Position numbers and translations under genes: made by a program
The notes under the pieces: generated by a model
The model's database searches: none
What the model saw: only the letters and a program-made list of their open reading frames with translations
Told to the model about the DNA's origin: nothing
Shown here: positions 1 to 10,047 of the stretch, piece by piece
Layout: each line of letters opens with the position of its first letter
Position numbering within the stretch: position 1 is the first letter of the stretch
DNA from: Liolophura sinensis
Lineage: Eukaryota; Mollusca; Polyplacophora; Chitonida; Chitonidae
Length of the DNA stretch: 64,000 nucleotides
NCBI RefSeq assembly: GCF_032854445.1
Contig: NC_088304.1
Location: 29,707,732 to 29,771,731 of the forward strand
Direction: 5' to 3'

Positions 1-948
1 TTACTTCCTTAAATGGAAAAAGAGTTGGGTTCAAAATATTACACTTATAGATACTGAGCGCTTTTCTTGTTTGATCAGTTCATTGATAGGCTGATTGGTT
101 AGTCGATTATTTACATCAATGGATTGATGGATGCAATAAAACTAAGTTTCTCTTCCAGGTAAAGATTTTCTATTGATAAATATAATAAAACAGGGCCGAA
201 TAGAGTTTGGACTAAACAAGCGACAATCAAACGCAATGCGTGCTTCTTTGGTGTTCACCTATTCTTCCGGAGTGGTGTCCATACGTTCCCAATATTTTGC
301 TTTTTCTTTTGAGTTCACACTTCACTGTTTTCTTTGGTTTTCTTTGCTTCCTGTTAATATTTATTTATTTATTTATTCGATTCGTGTTTTACTTTTTTAC
401 ACGATCTCGAGATCTAATACCCTACATTCAAGCCCGTGTGACTCGGTCGTGTGAGGCTCTGATTTAGTGACACGCCAAGCCTATTGCTGTTGACGTATCT
501 TCGATATAAATACTCCAGAAATCATTGATCTCTTCACTTCTCTGGCCTTCGCAACGCAAGATGTATTTGCTTATTTGAATATCGATTCGTTTCGATTATG
601 TGTCCTCCAGCAATGATATACAAATCATTCACCAACGTGATGCTACTGTCACTTGAATATGTTCTGCTCGCAGTGTTTCCCGGAAATTGATTGATATCAA
701 TATTAAACCGTTAACCTCCCTACACTGTCATTGAGTCTGCGCCACTGTAGCTTGTAGGACAATTTATGCATACTGTCTGCTGCATAGCGTTATATTCTTT
801 GATGTATTATTTCACAAGATATGCGCTCTGATTCACTGACGCCCAATTAAAAATTTTCAGAAGGTTGTTTCCATGTCTCCGTGTTCACGTTACTTTCATC
901 CCACCTGCCGGATTGTATATCGTTTTGCCCTAAAGTGATGGTGTTGTT
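1..948. other. No gene seen
   Basis: AT-rich single-copy-looking DNA. The short open frames at 173-467 overlap in different frames, are rich in F/Y/L from T-runs, and have no splice or family signals. I see no repeat structure beyond short TTTA runs near 360 and 950. Confidence 0.5.
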
Positions 949-1095
949 GTTTATTTATTTATTTACTTGAATGGTGTTTTACGCCGTGTTCCAGAATATA
1001 TCACGTATACGATGGCGGTGGCAGAATCAGGAGGAAACCCACGACCATCGGGTTAAATACACGTAAAGGCAGTTTTGGCGGTAGCATGAGTGCGC
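949..1095 (-). repeat. SINE-A fragment, degenerate
   Basis: Read on the minus strand this is the 3' half of SINE family A. The tail appears on the plus strand as TTTATTTATTTA, followed by GGTGTTTTACGCCGTGTTC, a diverged ATATATCACGTATACGATGGC, and GGAGGAAACCCACGACCATC. The tRNA-like head is missing. It is an old copy with many substitutions. Confidence 0.7.
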
Positions 1096-1743
1096 GCGTG
1101 GTGCAAACTCCTGCCCTTGAACTGTTATCTTACAAACTTGCCAACTCAGATCTCAAACAGAGAACTGTTTCCAACGTTTTAGACGACACAATCAGCGATG
1201 AGTGACAGCTGAGTTGTTACAATCCTGCATGTAGCAAGCTGATGGGAACGTGTGATATGCGACAGTATAATTACCGCTTTTTATAACAACATTAACTGCT
1301 ACTGAGTGCTTTGAGTGTTCATGATGGTTTTAGTTGTTTCGTGCCAGATTTGTTGTTGGTTGTAGTTATAATGTATAACTGTGCTCGCATCTGTGTCGCA
1401 GACTCTATGACAAAGTTTTATTACGTCATGCATTTAATATCCTGCTCTACTATTTGTTAATACTAGTTCTTTATCACTTATTTCCACACATTTGATTTTC
1501 CTGCACTCTTGTTCATTTGCAACACACATGTTGTTAATCGTGAATTATTCAAAATATTTATTTTCAAATTTTGATTTTTCATTTCAGTGTACCATTTTCA
1601 GAAAATATAGAATTGTACATTATTTATAGATTTTAGCGCCCTGGAATTCTTCCCACTACCATGGAAAACTGATTAAAGTTTGTTTAGAGGAAAGTATTCA
1701 TATCTTTGATTGGTGTAACATGATTCTAAACAAGCAAGGCGAG
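1096..1743. other. No gene seen
   Basis: No open frame of note, no recognisable repeat and no clear splice-bordered exon. The sequence becomes AT-rich toward 1500-1620. Confidence 0.5.
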
Positions 1744-1954
1744 CACATATGCACTATTTATTTATTTATTTGATTGGTGTTTAACGCCGTACCCAAGAAT
1801 ATTTCACTTATGCAACGCCGGCCAGCATTATGGGGGGAGGAAACAGGGCACAGCCCGGGGGAACCCACGACCATCCGCAGGTTGCTGAGAGACCGTCCCA
1901 CGTAGGGGAAGCCAGCATGAGCTGGACTTGAACTCACAGCGACCCACATATGCA
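1744..1954 (-). mobile_element. SINE-A copy with target-site duplication
   Basis: A 5'-truncated SINE-A on the minus strand. The element (about 1754-1944) has the family landmarks: TTTATTTGATTGGTG tail junction, ACGCCGTACCCAAGAATATT, GGCCAGCATTATGG, CAGCCCGGGGGAACCCACG, and GACTTGAACTCACAGCGAC, which is the complement of the B-box region. It is flanked by the direct repeat CACATATGCA at 1744-1753 and 1945-1954. This fits target-primed reverse transcription by a LINE partner, and it fixes the borders of the insertion. Confidence 0.85.
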
Positions 1955-2185
1955 ATACAAGCACAGACACGACTGACAAAGGTGAGGAATATAACGAAAG
2001 TCAGTGTACAGGATATTAATTTTGTATATTGGTTTATTAAGAGCAACATTAGCTTCCCTGTCAGCGACTGTGGACAAAGGATAGAACAAGTGATACCTTT
2101 TTCAAAATACAGATTACACCTACCCTTATGTTTTAAAATCGAAACAGTTCACGTTTGGAACTTGGTCAAACATGCGGTCCCTTTG

Positions 2186-2350
2186 AGGTCAAGTCCAGCT
2201 CATGCTGGCTTCCTCTCCAACGGATGGTCGTGGGTTTCACCCGGGCTCTGCCCGGTTTCCTCCAACCATAATGCTGGCCGCCGTCGTATAAGTGAAAAAT
2301 TCTTGAATACGGCGTAATACATCAATCAAATAAATTAACAAATAAATCAA
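2186..2350 (+). repeat. SINE-A fragment, plus strand
   Basis: It starts at the B-box-like AGGTCAAGTCCAGCTCATG, continues through GGATGGTCGTGGGTTTC and CATAATGCTGGCCGCCGTCG, and ends in the tail CAATCAAATAAATTAACAAA. The A-box half of the tRNA head is absent. About 30 bases are missing between TTCCTCTCC and GGATGG relative to the 20.0-kb copy. Confidence 0.8.
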
Positions 2351-3518
2351 AATGGGTAAGTAATTGCAAAGATTGATTGACTGATTGACTGATACTGAAG
2401 TTTTCACTTACAGCATGGAGGTCAGTTTAATAGGTGGAGAAAACTGGGGTTACTGGGTCAGACGAACTTTTAAGCGTGAGGAATATTCTTGTTCCAAATA
2501 TTAGCTGAAGACTGAGTGGTCTTCGAGCCCCCCCCCCCCCCCCCAGCCCTCTGCTAAGGGGAGAAAATCTCTGATGGAACGGTGATTACCTCTACCTACG
2601 TGCATAAGCAATACAAGATCTGATTATTCAGGATCAATTGAATTGCTATTGAACTAACTGTTATTTACGTAGATAGCGGGGCACTAATGTTGCATCAGAT
2701 ACAAAAATTGTTTTTTCTTTGTAGATGAACTGTAAGCCCTATTTACACTTTTCTTATCCCAGGCAATGCCGGAAAACTCGCCGTCAGGAGGCTCGCTGCA
2801 CTTTACTCACTGTGCTAAAATACACCCACCCCCACCCCACCCCTCCTGTCCGCCCTTATCAAAAGCAATTAATTAAATTAAAGCAACCGCCAGACGTTGA
2901 AACATGGGTCACATCTGGTGAATAGACCCACCCGTTTCTTGTTGATCCGAAAATATAACCAAATAGACCTACACAAGTGCTGCACTCAACTGCGACATGT
3001 AATCTTTCGGCTGTGCCCTTCAGCAGTGCAATCGCCAATGTCTAACAAAGAAGCTATCGCTGTCTTCTCTTGATCCGCCATTTTACCTACAGTAAGCATC
3101 TACCTGTGGCGCCACACGCTTTACATGCCACCTCGGCAGACGTCGCGCGTGCTCGGCACGAGTCCATGACGCACTAAAATGCCTTTTTCACCGCACCAAA
3201 AACAGGGATTTTTTTGAAGTTGCTAATATGTGTAAATTACGTACGTTTTTACCGGATTTATGAAGCTCATCATTTGGCTGAAGTAGCAATTTAAAGAGTT
3301 CAAGAACTGACAACGCTTTCAAAGCGCTGCATGGAACACTTTTAGTCATACATTTATATACGCATATAACACTTAAACCTGTTAAATAGTTCAAACTTAC
3401 AAGTGTTGAATTGCACACTTTCTAATTATCGTCACTCATCGAGCTCCAAGTGTAAATTTACTTCAGCACTTCCGTTTAAAGACATTGTGTGTTAAGCTAA
3501 GTCCAAATGAACTGAAGA
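2351..3518. other. No gene seen; one C homopolymer
   Basis: Holds a C tract at about 2529-2544 and a CCCACCCCCACCCC-rich stretch near 2825-2845. The short frames at 2725-2925 (+) and 3188-3418 (-) show no family signal. I see no exon with good borders. Confidence 0.45.
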
Positions 3519-3800
3519 GATGAATGAATGAATGAATTAATGATTATGGTTTAAGGCCTCATCGGCAATATTGCACTTATATCGTGGCAAGAACGGGTTT
3601 AAAGTAGGGGACAAACTGCAGGGAGAATAAAGGGGGAAGCAATGGCGGAATAGCCTTGAGGTAGGTCACGTCACGCATAACATATTGCGTCAGTTGAGAT
3701 ACAGGATACATGATGGAACTTCTGGAATTTGTACAGGAGACACCAGCATTTTCTAATAGTCGCTGAGTCTGTTGCACTGTCCAAGGTGATGGTCTTTTCC
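3519..3800 (-). repeat. Possible fourth SINE family (D), minus strand
   Basis: A (GAAT)n tail at 3519-3545 is followed by GGTTTAAGGCCTCATCGGC, AATATTGCACTTATATCGTGGC and then unique-looking sequence. The 3' part has the same layout as families A-C (TTTAA-GCC, then AATATT, then TATATCG) and matches a 3' end I know as common in molluscan SINEs. The minus-strand open frame 3577-3830 runs through it without an obvious domain. The 5' limit is uncertain and no tRNA-like boxes are clear. Confidence 0.45.
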
Positions 3801-3856
3801 CGGCAACATTTTCATTTAATATTATATTTATTTTATTTTTGTTGAACGCAAAACTT

Positions 3857-4036
3857 AAAGGGATACAGAATCGATTTTCATTGGCTGGTGTGACAAATAA
3901 GCAACTTCAGACTATGCGTAGCCAAAGTTAAATTTTAGGTATGACACATTTATCAAGTGTGACCAAGGCTGTAGAATTTAACACAGTAAACTCTGTCTCC
4001 ACTATCTACCAATCAACATCGATTCTGTATCCCTTT
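3857..4036. mobile_element. MITE-like element, 180 bp, perfect 19-bp TIRs
   Basis: AAAGGGATACAGAATCGAT at 3857-3875 is exactly inverted at 4018-4036, and weaker complementarity continues inward by about 20 bases. The 142-bp centre is AT-rich and non-coding. The left flank reads TTAA just at the TIR edge, which would suit a piggyBac-type target site, but the right flank is TTTC, so the superfamily is not settled. Confidence 0.7.
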
Positions 4037-4124
4037 CAGAATGATTTATTTACACGATGACGATCAGCTCTGCGGGTGGAGGAACCCGGAGTAAACCATC
4101 AACTTTTGCCAAGTTACTGGTGAA

Positions 4125-4440
4125 CTATACTGCGTACCGATATGAACACCACATTGGTGGCAAACAAGGAATCGGCAGCTTATTGTCGCCAAAGGGGAAC
4201 TCGTAAAACTTCCACCCACCTTTTACAAAACGGTCCAAAGTCATGAACTTGCGTTTAGTTGCATCTTTCCGGCATGCGGAGGGCTTGTTTGTACCCAAAA
4301 GAATGATCTGCTTGACTGTATTAGGCACTACTGTAAAGTCGTGTACATCTGGCTGGAATTTCACTTCAGCCCTGTTTCAGAGTGCTGTATTTCCTACCAT
4401 ATCTCCAACTTCTAAGGGAACCTTCCAAACCATTATATTT
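4125..4440 (-). pseudogene. Unrecognised coding-like stretch with one in-frame stop
   Basis: On the minus strand a single frame runs from an ATG near 4433 to a TAG at 4125-4127, interrupted once by TGA about 18 codons in. The 79 codons after the break are compositionally coding-like (lysine, aromatic and proline residues mixed, few low-complexity runs). Segments include VVPNTVKQIILLGTNKP and FVKGGWKFYEFPFGDNKLP. I do not recognise a family. The first 14 codons fall inside a 98-bp segment that recurs at 7.38 kb, so the upstream part may not belong to the same gene. It could be a decayed exon or a chance frame. Confidence 0.25.
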
Positions 4441-4497
4441 AAGTGAGTGAGTGAGTGAGGGAGGGAGTGCTAGGGGTTTAACGTCGTACTCAACAAT
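4398..4497 (-). repeat. 98-bp duplicate of a host/SINE-B junction
   Basis: CATATCTCCAACTTCTAAGG, then CCATTATATTTA, then (AGTG)n and GCTAGGGGTTTAACGTCGTAC, matches 7382-7477 almost base for base. It stops inside the SINE 3' end, so only about 58 bp of SINE-B is present. At 7.4 kb the same bases are the target duplication and tail of a nearly full SINE-B. Confidence 0.75.
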
Positions 4498-5451
4498 GAG
4501 TTCAAATCGCAGTAGCAGGGTACTACAGGGTAGTAAATGTATGTAGGGCCTACTATAACAATGGCATCATGGTTATAATGGGTTCGATATCGTAACAATG
4601 GTGATCTCGCCAGTCGAACCAATCAGAGCCTTGGGTGCATAAAAGGAAATGCTGCCAGGAAAAATTCAATCACTCCTCCATCCGAGCGTAACATTGAGGT
4701 TCACATGTAGTATACCTAGTTCGGACGCTCTCATATTAACGAGGTACAAACTGTGAAATGAACAAATGTATGGTACACGAATATGGACAAGTACTACCTT
4801 CGAACTTCACCACTGGGGGCAATAATCCAGTTTATTAGAAGAACGAAAAGACTATTGCGGTTGAGGGATCTAATTTTACCTTGGTACAATAGTGCTTTTG
4901 CTATACATTAACAGCGGTAATAATTCAATAAAAATCCATAATTCAGCAGAAATGTTGTGGAAAATGGGACGCGTGGATAAAGTGATGCAATTAGTTCAAG
5001 ATTGTCAAAGTCTAAGCCTTGCTCTCGAACGACCATTTCCATACAGCTATACACCACTTAGTCCATGCAGAGAAAGTCCGAATACAGCCCATCAATCAAC
5101 ACACATCACTTCAACATAAGTGCTAAGCGCTAACATCCATATAGATGGGCAATCGGTGTTATTGAAATGTGACCGCTGAAAGCCCTGTCTCCGGCAGAGT
5201 GGGTTTGTCATGCCGGCATCAAGCTTGTATGACGGACTGATAAATGTTAGCATATCGTAAAAACGCGCAACAAGGGGCTCAGCTGCCACTTATGTAATGA
5301 TATTTATCATCTAAATGACAAGAAAAGATGAATAGTTAATGTACAGTAGTATGCGGTTGATCACATAACACCTTTTTGTAATCCTGCAATGTTTGGGTTT
5401 TTTTTTTAAATTTTGTTTTGCAAATATAAAAATCATGTGACCATATTGTTA
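4498..5451. other. No gene seen
   Basis: Two short frames (4892-5119 plus, 5092-5289 minus) show no motif or splice support. A T-run lies at about 5397-5407 just before the inverted-repeat element. Confidence 0.45.
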
Positions 5452-6294
5452 TTGTCCAGTTCTTTTAGCGAGTTGGCTATATTCTGCTGTCTGTAAAATC
5501 AGTCATGGTCGCTACCAAAGTTGCATTTAGTCAATGACACGTAACAACATTCAACACTGATATGTTGAACGTTCATATCACTTCAAAGAAAATGTAGTTA
5601 GAATACGTTTTCTTATTTCATAATGTTAAACTCCATAAGCTTAGTTTCGACACGATGAACGCATTGCCTCGGGTGACAACACAATTATTCAAAATCAAGT
5701 TGCATGCTTGACAATTGTCGTTGAGAGTAATTTGTTTTACAATGGCTGCACCAGCAAGCAGTTAGAACAATATCCACGCAGAAACAAAGCCTACACTATT
5801 GTCTCTGCGAACAGAATGCATCGCTTTGATTTCCTAACATCCATCTCTAAGCCTATACTGTCGTGAGATAAAAATAAAATTCATTTATTACGGTTATATT
5901 ACATGTGTACTAAAACGTGTAAACAATTTCAAATATGGCAGTGTCAGTAACAGGGTTTACAGTTAAGTCGATAGCAGTTTAGGTAACTGATGTAGCCCTC
6001 CGTCAAAATATGCAATTGAACACCGCGCAATGTTCAGTATGCTTCCGGATTTTTAATAATTTTGACGTCACCCGAGGCAATGGGTTCTGGCCGTCGAAAC
6101 CGAGCTTATGGACTATAACATTATGAATTAGAAAATGTGTTACAACTCCATTTTATATGCAACAATATGAACTTCCAACATGTCCATGTGTAGAGCTTGT
6201 GTTGTTACGCATAATTGATTAAAGGAAAATTTGGTGGCGAGTATGACTGATTTTACAGACAGAAGAATATAGACGAAGAAAAATAGACTATAAT
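5452..6294. mobile_element. Long-TIR non-autonomous DNA transposon, copy 1
   Basis: The two ends are imperfect inverted copies about 230 bp long. Left-arm landmarks are TATATTCTGCTGTCTGTAAA, ATCAGTCAT, CGTAACAAC, CATAATGTTA and TTGCCTCGGGTGACAAC. The right arm carries their complements: GTCACCCGAGGCAATGGG, CATTATGAATTAGAAAATG, GTTGTTACGC and ATGACTGATTTTACAGACAG. The centre (about 5690-6060) has no open frame. A second family member lies at 38.9-40.45 kb, sharing the centre (TTTGTTTTACAATGGCTGCA, ACGGTTATATTAC, AACAGGGTTTA) and both ends. I cannot fix the target duplication. The right arm holds one copy of the segment that is tandemly amplified in the other member. Confidence 0.8.
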
Positions 6295-6361
6295 ACAAGA
6301 ATACCGAACCTTATAGCCCCAGTCTGCCGTGTACGTTTGAAGGTCCGACAGCAACTTGCAT

Positions 6362-6452
6362 GCTCTGCCCGGTTTCCTATCGCCATACTATTCGTATAAG
6401 TGAAACATTCTGCAGTACGACATAAAAAAAACAATCAAATAAATAAATACAA
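6362..6452 (+). repeat. SINE-A 3' fragment
   Basis: GCTCTGCCCGGTTTCCTATC, CGTATAAGTGAAACATTCT, ACGACATAAAAAAAACAATC and an AAATAAATAAATAC tail. Only the last 90 bases of family A are present. Confidence 0.7.
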
Positions 6453-6946
6453 TAAAGATTCAATCCCAAATGAGTTACGAATGATCCCGGTTTAGTAGTG
6501 GTTAGTGCAGAAACGCTTGACGCTTCTTGAAAAAAAATGGGCGAAACGCGGCGCGCCGAGCCGAGCCGATTACTTTTCAAGAATCGTCATTTGCAAGGCG
6601 TTTCTCTTACTTAAACGTCAGAATCCAGTGTTATGCAGCTGCCGATTATTTTTCAAGAATCGTCTCCTGTCTCCAGGCGATATCGGCGTTATACAATACA
6701 CTTGATAGCATTCACTTGATAGCATGTATAAATTAGATGGGCAGACTGTACTAATACTCTTGCTTTTAGTCGGATTGATCCATCGGCTGTTTGTGGGTTT
6801 CTTCATTTATGTAAATGGTGCTTATGTAATGTTACTGGGTAGGCCTACGAATGTCACGCGATAACGTAGCATCGTCCTTAGTGTAAGGTGGATCAGTGTC
6901 TTCTGCATGTCGGCCACAGGCTGGTAAATTGGGTCTGCTATAACAC
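6453..6946. other. No gene seen; 24-bp direct repeat
   Basis: GCCGATTA(C/T)TTTTCAAGAATC appears at about 6565 and again at 6641 in a GC-rich context (CGGCGCGCCGAGCCGAGCC at 6550-6568). The overlapping short frames here are by-products. This is upstream of the candidate promoter at 6947. Confidence 0.4.
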
Positions 6947-6954
6947 TATAAAAG
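6947..6954 (+). promoter_or_regulatory. Candidate TATA box
   Basis: TATAAAAG lies about 30 bases before a plausible start region near 6980 and about 150 bases before the ATG at 7098. The 5' leader between them has no upstream ATG in a strong context. This is placement by motif and distance only. Confidence 0.4.
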
Positions 6955-7097
6955 ACAGGCTTCCACAGTGTAGGCTTTTCACAATTCGTGTGAGTGCGAG
7001 GCCAAGAAATTTCTGACCCAAACCAAAACATGTGAACGGGCGTCATTAGAAGACTGGACTGACGCCTTTATCCACACCTCCGAACGAGCGTCTGGCG

Positions 7098-8752
7098 ATG
7101 AACTTTCCCAAGCAGCCAAAGCAGAAGTTGGCCGTTTATAAGGACATTTCTTCTCCGGATGAGGTTGATGGAGACACGGCCGATCGTCCTTTACGTGGAA
7201 CTCCCATTGGCAGATCCAGCAGCCAAAGATTCAAAGCTCCCAAGACCGATGCAGAAATGAAGGGATATGGAGTTCGGAGGTAAATTGTTCTACACTGAAA
7301 CTATTATCCAGCGAGCCTGTTTTAAAAGAGCATAGTGCCAAGAGAAATTTTAATTTTGAAATGTTTCTAGATATGTATCTACATATCTCCAACTTCTAAG
7401 GGAACCTTCCAAACCATTATATTTAAGTGAGTGAGTGAGTGAGTGAGTGCTAGGGATTTAACGTCGTACCCAACAATTTTTCAGTCATATGACGACGAAG
7501 GAATCAGTAGGGTGCATGTACGTGTAATGTGCCTCCTTGTTGCAGGACGGATTTCTACCGCTCTTTTATCTAGTGCTGCTTCACTGAGACGACTTACCGA
7601 AGGCAAGTAAGCCGCCCCGCCAGAGCCATTATACTGATACGGGTCAACCAGTCGTTGCACTATCCCCTTCATGCTGAACGCCAAGCGAGGAAGTTACAAC
7701 TTCCTCTTTTAAAGTCTTAGGTGTGACTCGATCAAGGATTGATCCTGGATCTACCGGTCCCGAAGCGATCGCTCTGCTAACTGCGCTTTCAGGGCCGGTC
7801 ATTATATTTAAAATTACACCTAAACACACTCTGGGGGGAGGGGGGGAATCTTTCAGGATTTTAAACTGTCCGCCAGACGCCGTATATACTTTGGATACAC
7901 GGAGGATGTTGCTAAAGGGAACCAGGATGCATGGCTTAAAACACAAGGATATAAAAAGGAAAGTCGTATACGCCTATGGAGACCCAACAAACCAAAACAA
8001 ATGCATCGTGCGGGCCTACCAGATGTAAGACACTCACTTGTGAGTATTTAGAGTGGATTGTTGTTTTAATGCATGTATACGAAAATGTGTAAGAGAACTG
8101 GTTTGCATAACGCAGACTTTGGATATCCCCATCCACACTATATTTACTATGTCCGTTTATTTGTCGAAAATTTTCTATAAAAGTGTAGTTGATAAAGTGG
8201 TATGGGTTCGAAACATCTGTCAGTAAACCATCTTGTCAGTGAAATAATCCGGAGTACGACGCATTGGTGCCATGTCAGACTGGGCCGTTATTTCACTGTC
8301 GGGTAATGAGGGTGTGGAATACTTGAATCGGGCCTAACTGTTCTAATCAGCCGCGACGTTGTGTATTGTGAAATAACCATTCCGTGACCATTTTGTGTTT
8401 TCGGCCCCCAAAACAGACCAGCCTTCTATCGTCGACCCCTCCAATGCCCGAAGGGTGAAGTGTGGTTTTTCTCTCCCAACCTGTCCGTGTTAAAACTGTG
8501 ACGAAAACAGTTGTGTGCTTATGCGAACAGGTAGGCGTGAAGGGCTTCCACACGAACCACTCGCTGCGTGCTACTGCGGCTTCCAGACTGTACGAGATTC
8601 TGTGGCAGCTCTATTGTAGCTGGTACAGTTGGTTGCAAAGATCCTGTTCCGCAAAATTTGTTAAAATTGACGTCGGCCAAACTTCGACCACATGTTCGAC
8701 TGCAGAACGAAACCTTGCTATGCCACATATAACTGTTAATGTACAAAACTGA
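7098..8752 (+). pseudogene. Crypton-type tyrosine recombinase (DUF3504/KIAA1958-like), spliced and broken
   Basis: Three exons can be placed. Exon 1 is 7098-7279, donor AG|GTAAAT, phase 2. Exon 2 is 7857-8024, acceptor TCTTTCAG, donor AT|GTAAGA, phase 2. Exon 3 is 8417-8752, acceptor CCCCAAAACAG. Both joins keep frame. Exon 1 is lysine/arginine rich and ends KAPKTDAEMKGYGVR, which resembles the segment before the DNA-binding domain. Exon 2 has GLKHKDIKRKVVYAYG and CIVRAY. Exon 3 has PAFYRRPL and, after a frameshift near 8468, GVKGFHTNHSLRATAASRLY, where H and R are the family HxxR box. The family normally continues to a catalytic tyrosine, and that region is replaced by unrelated residues up to TGA at 8750. 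Part of the domain between exons 2 and 3 is also missing. Family knowledge: DUF3504 proteins derive from Crypton DNA transposases. I infer a decayed or domesticated-then-lost copy. A single-base assembly error could explain the frameshift but not the missing end. Confidence 0.65.
7415..7810 (-). mobile_element. SINE-B, near full length, with TSD
   Basis: The element spans about 7426-7799 on the minus strand. CATTATATTTA at 7415-7425 is repeated exactly at 7800-7810. From the 5' end on the minus strand it has a diverged tRNA-like head, GATCCAGGATCAATCCTTGA, CCTAAGACTTTAAAAGAGG, GTCGTCATATGACTGAAAAA, GTTAAATCCCTAGCACTC and a (CACT)n tail. It sits in intron 1 of the Crypton-type gene model. The A-box part of the head (GGTAGAGCGTCCGC in other copies) is altered here, so it is probably not transcription-competent. 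Confidence 0.9.
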
Positions 8753-8758
8753 AATAAA
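8753..8758 (+). promoter_or_regulatory. Poly(A) signal AATAAA
   Basis: AATAAA begins immediately after the TGA that closes the last exon of the Crypton-type gene model. Such overlap is unusually tight, but it supports this being the original 3' end of the transcription unit or the edge of the element. Confidence 0.4.
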
Positions 8759-8889
8759 TTTACCCATTAATCGGACTGTACGTAAACTTTCACGTACATT
8801 TTATTCATTGTATTGAAATTCAGAACGGCTTTACACGAAATTTGAGTCATACCTGGAGAATCGTGAATAGCAATTTGAAGTGTACATGT

Positions 8890-9018
8890 GTAGTTGTACT
8901 CCCGTGTTCTAACACCAAAATGACTTTTATATTGGGTTGGATGTCTTACTTGCGCAAGAATGACACCCGACCCAGTATGAAAGTCCTCTCGACGTCAGAA
9001 CACGGACTAGTATAGGCC
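8890..9018. mobile_element. Foldback/MITE-like hairpin, about 125 bp
   Basis: The left arm (8898-8940: GTACTCCCGTGTTCTAAC, AATGACTTTTATATTGGG) pairs with the right arm (8967-9010: CCCAGTATGAAAGTCCTC, TCAGAACACGGAC) with about 75-80 percent complementarity. The loop is 25 bases and contains TTGCGCAA. It has no coding content. Confidence 0.6.
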
Positions 9019-9344
9019 TAATTGATGACCTAACACACCTGTGGATTCGTAAAATATAACCGGCGGCGCACACCATACTGACATCACTACTGACGTTTAA
9101 AACCTACAAAAAGGACTTAATATATCCCTATTTAATTGTTGAGTTAACACGTTATTTAATACTGAGAGAAAACGATGTAAAATTGCTTCTTGCGTTAATA
9201 ATTTTGTTGAGTATACATGTGGTTGTAACAGTTATATACAACTTTTATCACGACTCCGTTCAGGGAGACATGGTTATACGCAAAACTAAGCACTTGCAGA
9301 CGACAAAAAGCGCCGGTATGTAATGTAACGTTGCTATCAAATCT
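9019..9344. other. No gene seen
   Basis: AT-rich. I see no repeat, splice border or frame that I can support. Confidence 0.5.
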
Positions 9345-9650
9345 TTATACATTCTGAAAACGAGAACAGTCGTATAATCCTGCCACAAAAACAATGTTAG
9401 TAAGAACATTGCTATCGGAAATTCCCTTCACGGACAGCTTGAAATCACGAAGGCCCCATGATATGGTCCTATTGTACTGATTTTCCAGGCTAGAGAGGGT
9501 AGTGACATGGTCATCGTCAGTCATCGCACAGAGGTCCGCTGTCGTCAAGGGATGGGTCTTAAGCCCGTAGCAATAAACATGCAAATCTCGATAATTAGCC
9601 GGCCATATCGGCTTATCGGGCACCAAATTGTGTGCTGAGTCTATAACTAC
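9345..9650 (-). CDS. Candidate exon, unrecognised protein
   Basis: A minus-strand frame of about 100 codons closes with TAA at 9345-9347. Its 5' edge could be an acceptor, ATAGACTCAG, near 9630. The residues look protein-like, with mixed charge and aromatics: LVPDKPIWPANYRDLHVY, LCAMTDDDHVTTLSSLENQY and SNVLTNIVFVAGLYDC. There is no signal peptide or membrane span, and I recognise no family. No AATAAA was found within about 200 bases downstream, so it may be an internal exon read past its donor, or a chance frame. A SINE-B inserted just upstream on this strand (9.69 kb). Confidence 0.3.
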   Translation of the reverse strand, partial: VVIDSAHNLVPDKPIWPANYRDLHVYCYGLKTHPLTTADLCAMTDDDHVTTLSSLENQYNRTISWGLRDFKLSVKGISDSNVLTNIVFVAGLYDCSRFQNV

Positions 9651-9684
9651 ATATAATCGTGCCACAGAATTTAACCATGGTATA

Positions 9685-10047
9685 TTTTATTCTAATAGTG
9701 AGCGAGTGCTTGGGGTTTAACGTCGTAATGTTTTTTATTCAAATGACGACGAAGAATCCTTACAGTGCATGTAATGTGCCTCTTTGTTGCAGGGCGAATT
9801 TCCAACGTTCTTTTATCTTGTGTTGCTTCACAGAGACTTTACCGAAGGCATTTAAGCTGCCCCGCCCGAGCCATTGTACTGATATGGGTCAACCAGTCGT
9901 TGTACTCTCCTCTTCATGCTGAACGCCAAGCGAGGAAGTTACAACTTCCTCTTTTAAGGTCTTAAGTGTGACTCGACCCAGGATTGATCTACTGCTCTAA
10001 GCGGACGCTGTACCAACCGTGCTATCGGGGCCGGTTTTATTCTAATA
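9685..10047 (-). mobile_element. SINE-B, full length, perfect 13-bp TSD
   Basis: TTTTATTCTAATA at 9685-9697 is repeated at 10035-10047 and brackets a complete minus-strand SINE-B (9698-10034). The head, read on the minus strand, is CCGGCCCCGATAGCACGGTT with GGTACAGCGTCCGCTTAGAG, an A-box-like segment; the B-box segment around GATCAATCCTGGGTCGAG follows. The 3' end is GTTAAACCCCAAGCACTCGC. The (CACT)n tail is only two units long. Confidence 0.92.

Noticed and set aside
7644-8028. 100-codon minus frame and the front part of the plus frame at 7723-7856
   Set aside because: Both run through SINE-B sequence. Only the plus-frame residues after the acceptor at 7856 match the recombinase.
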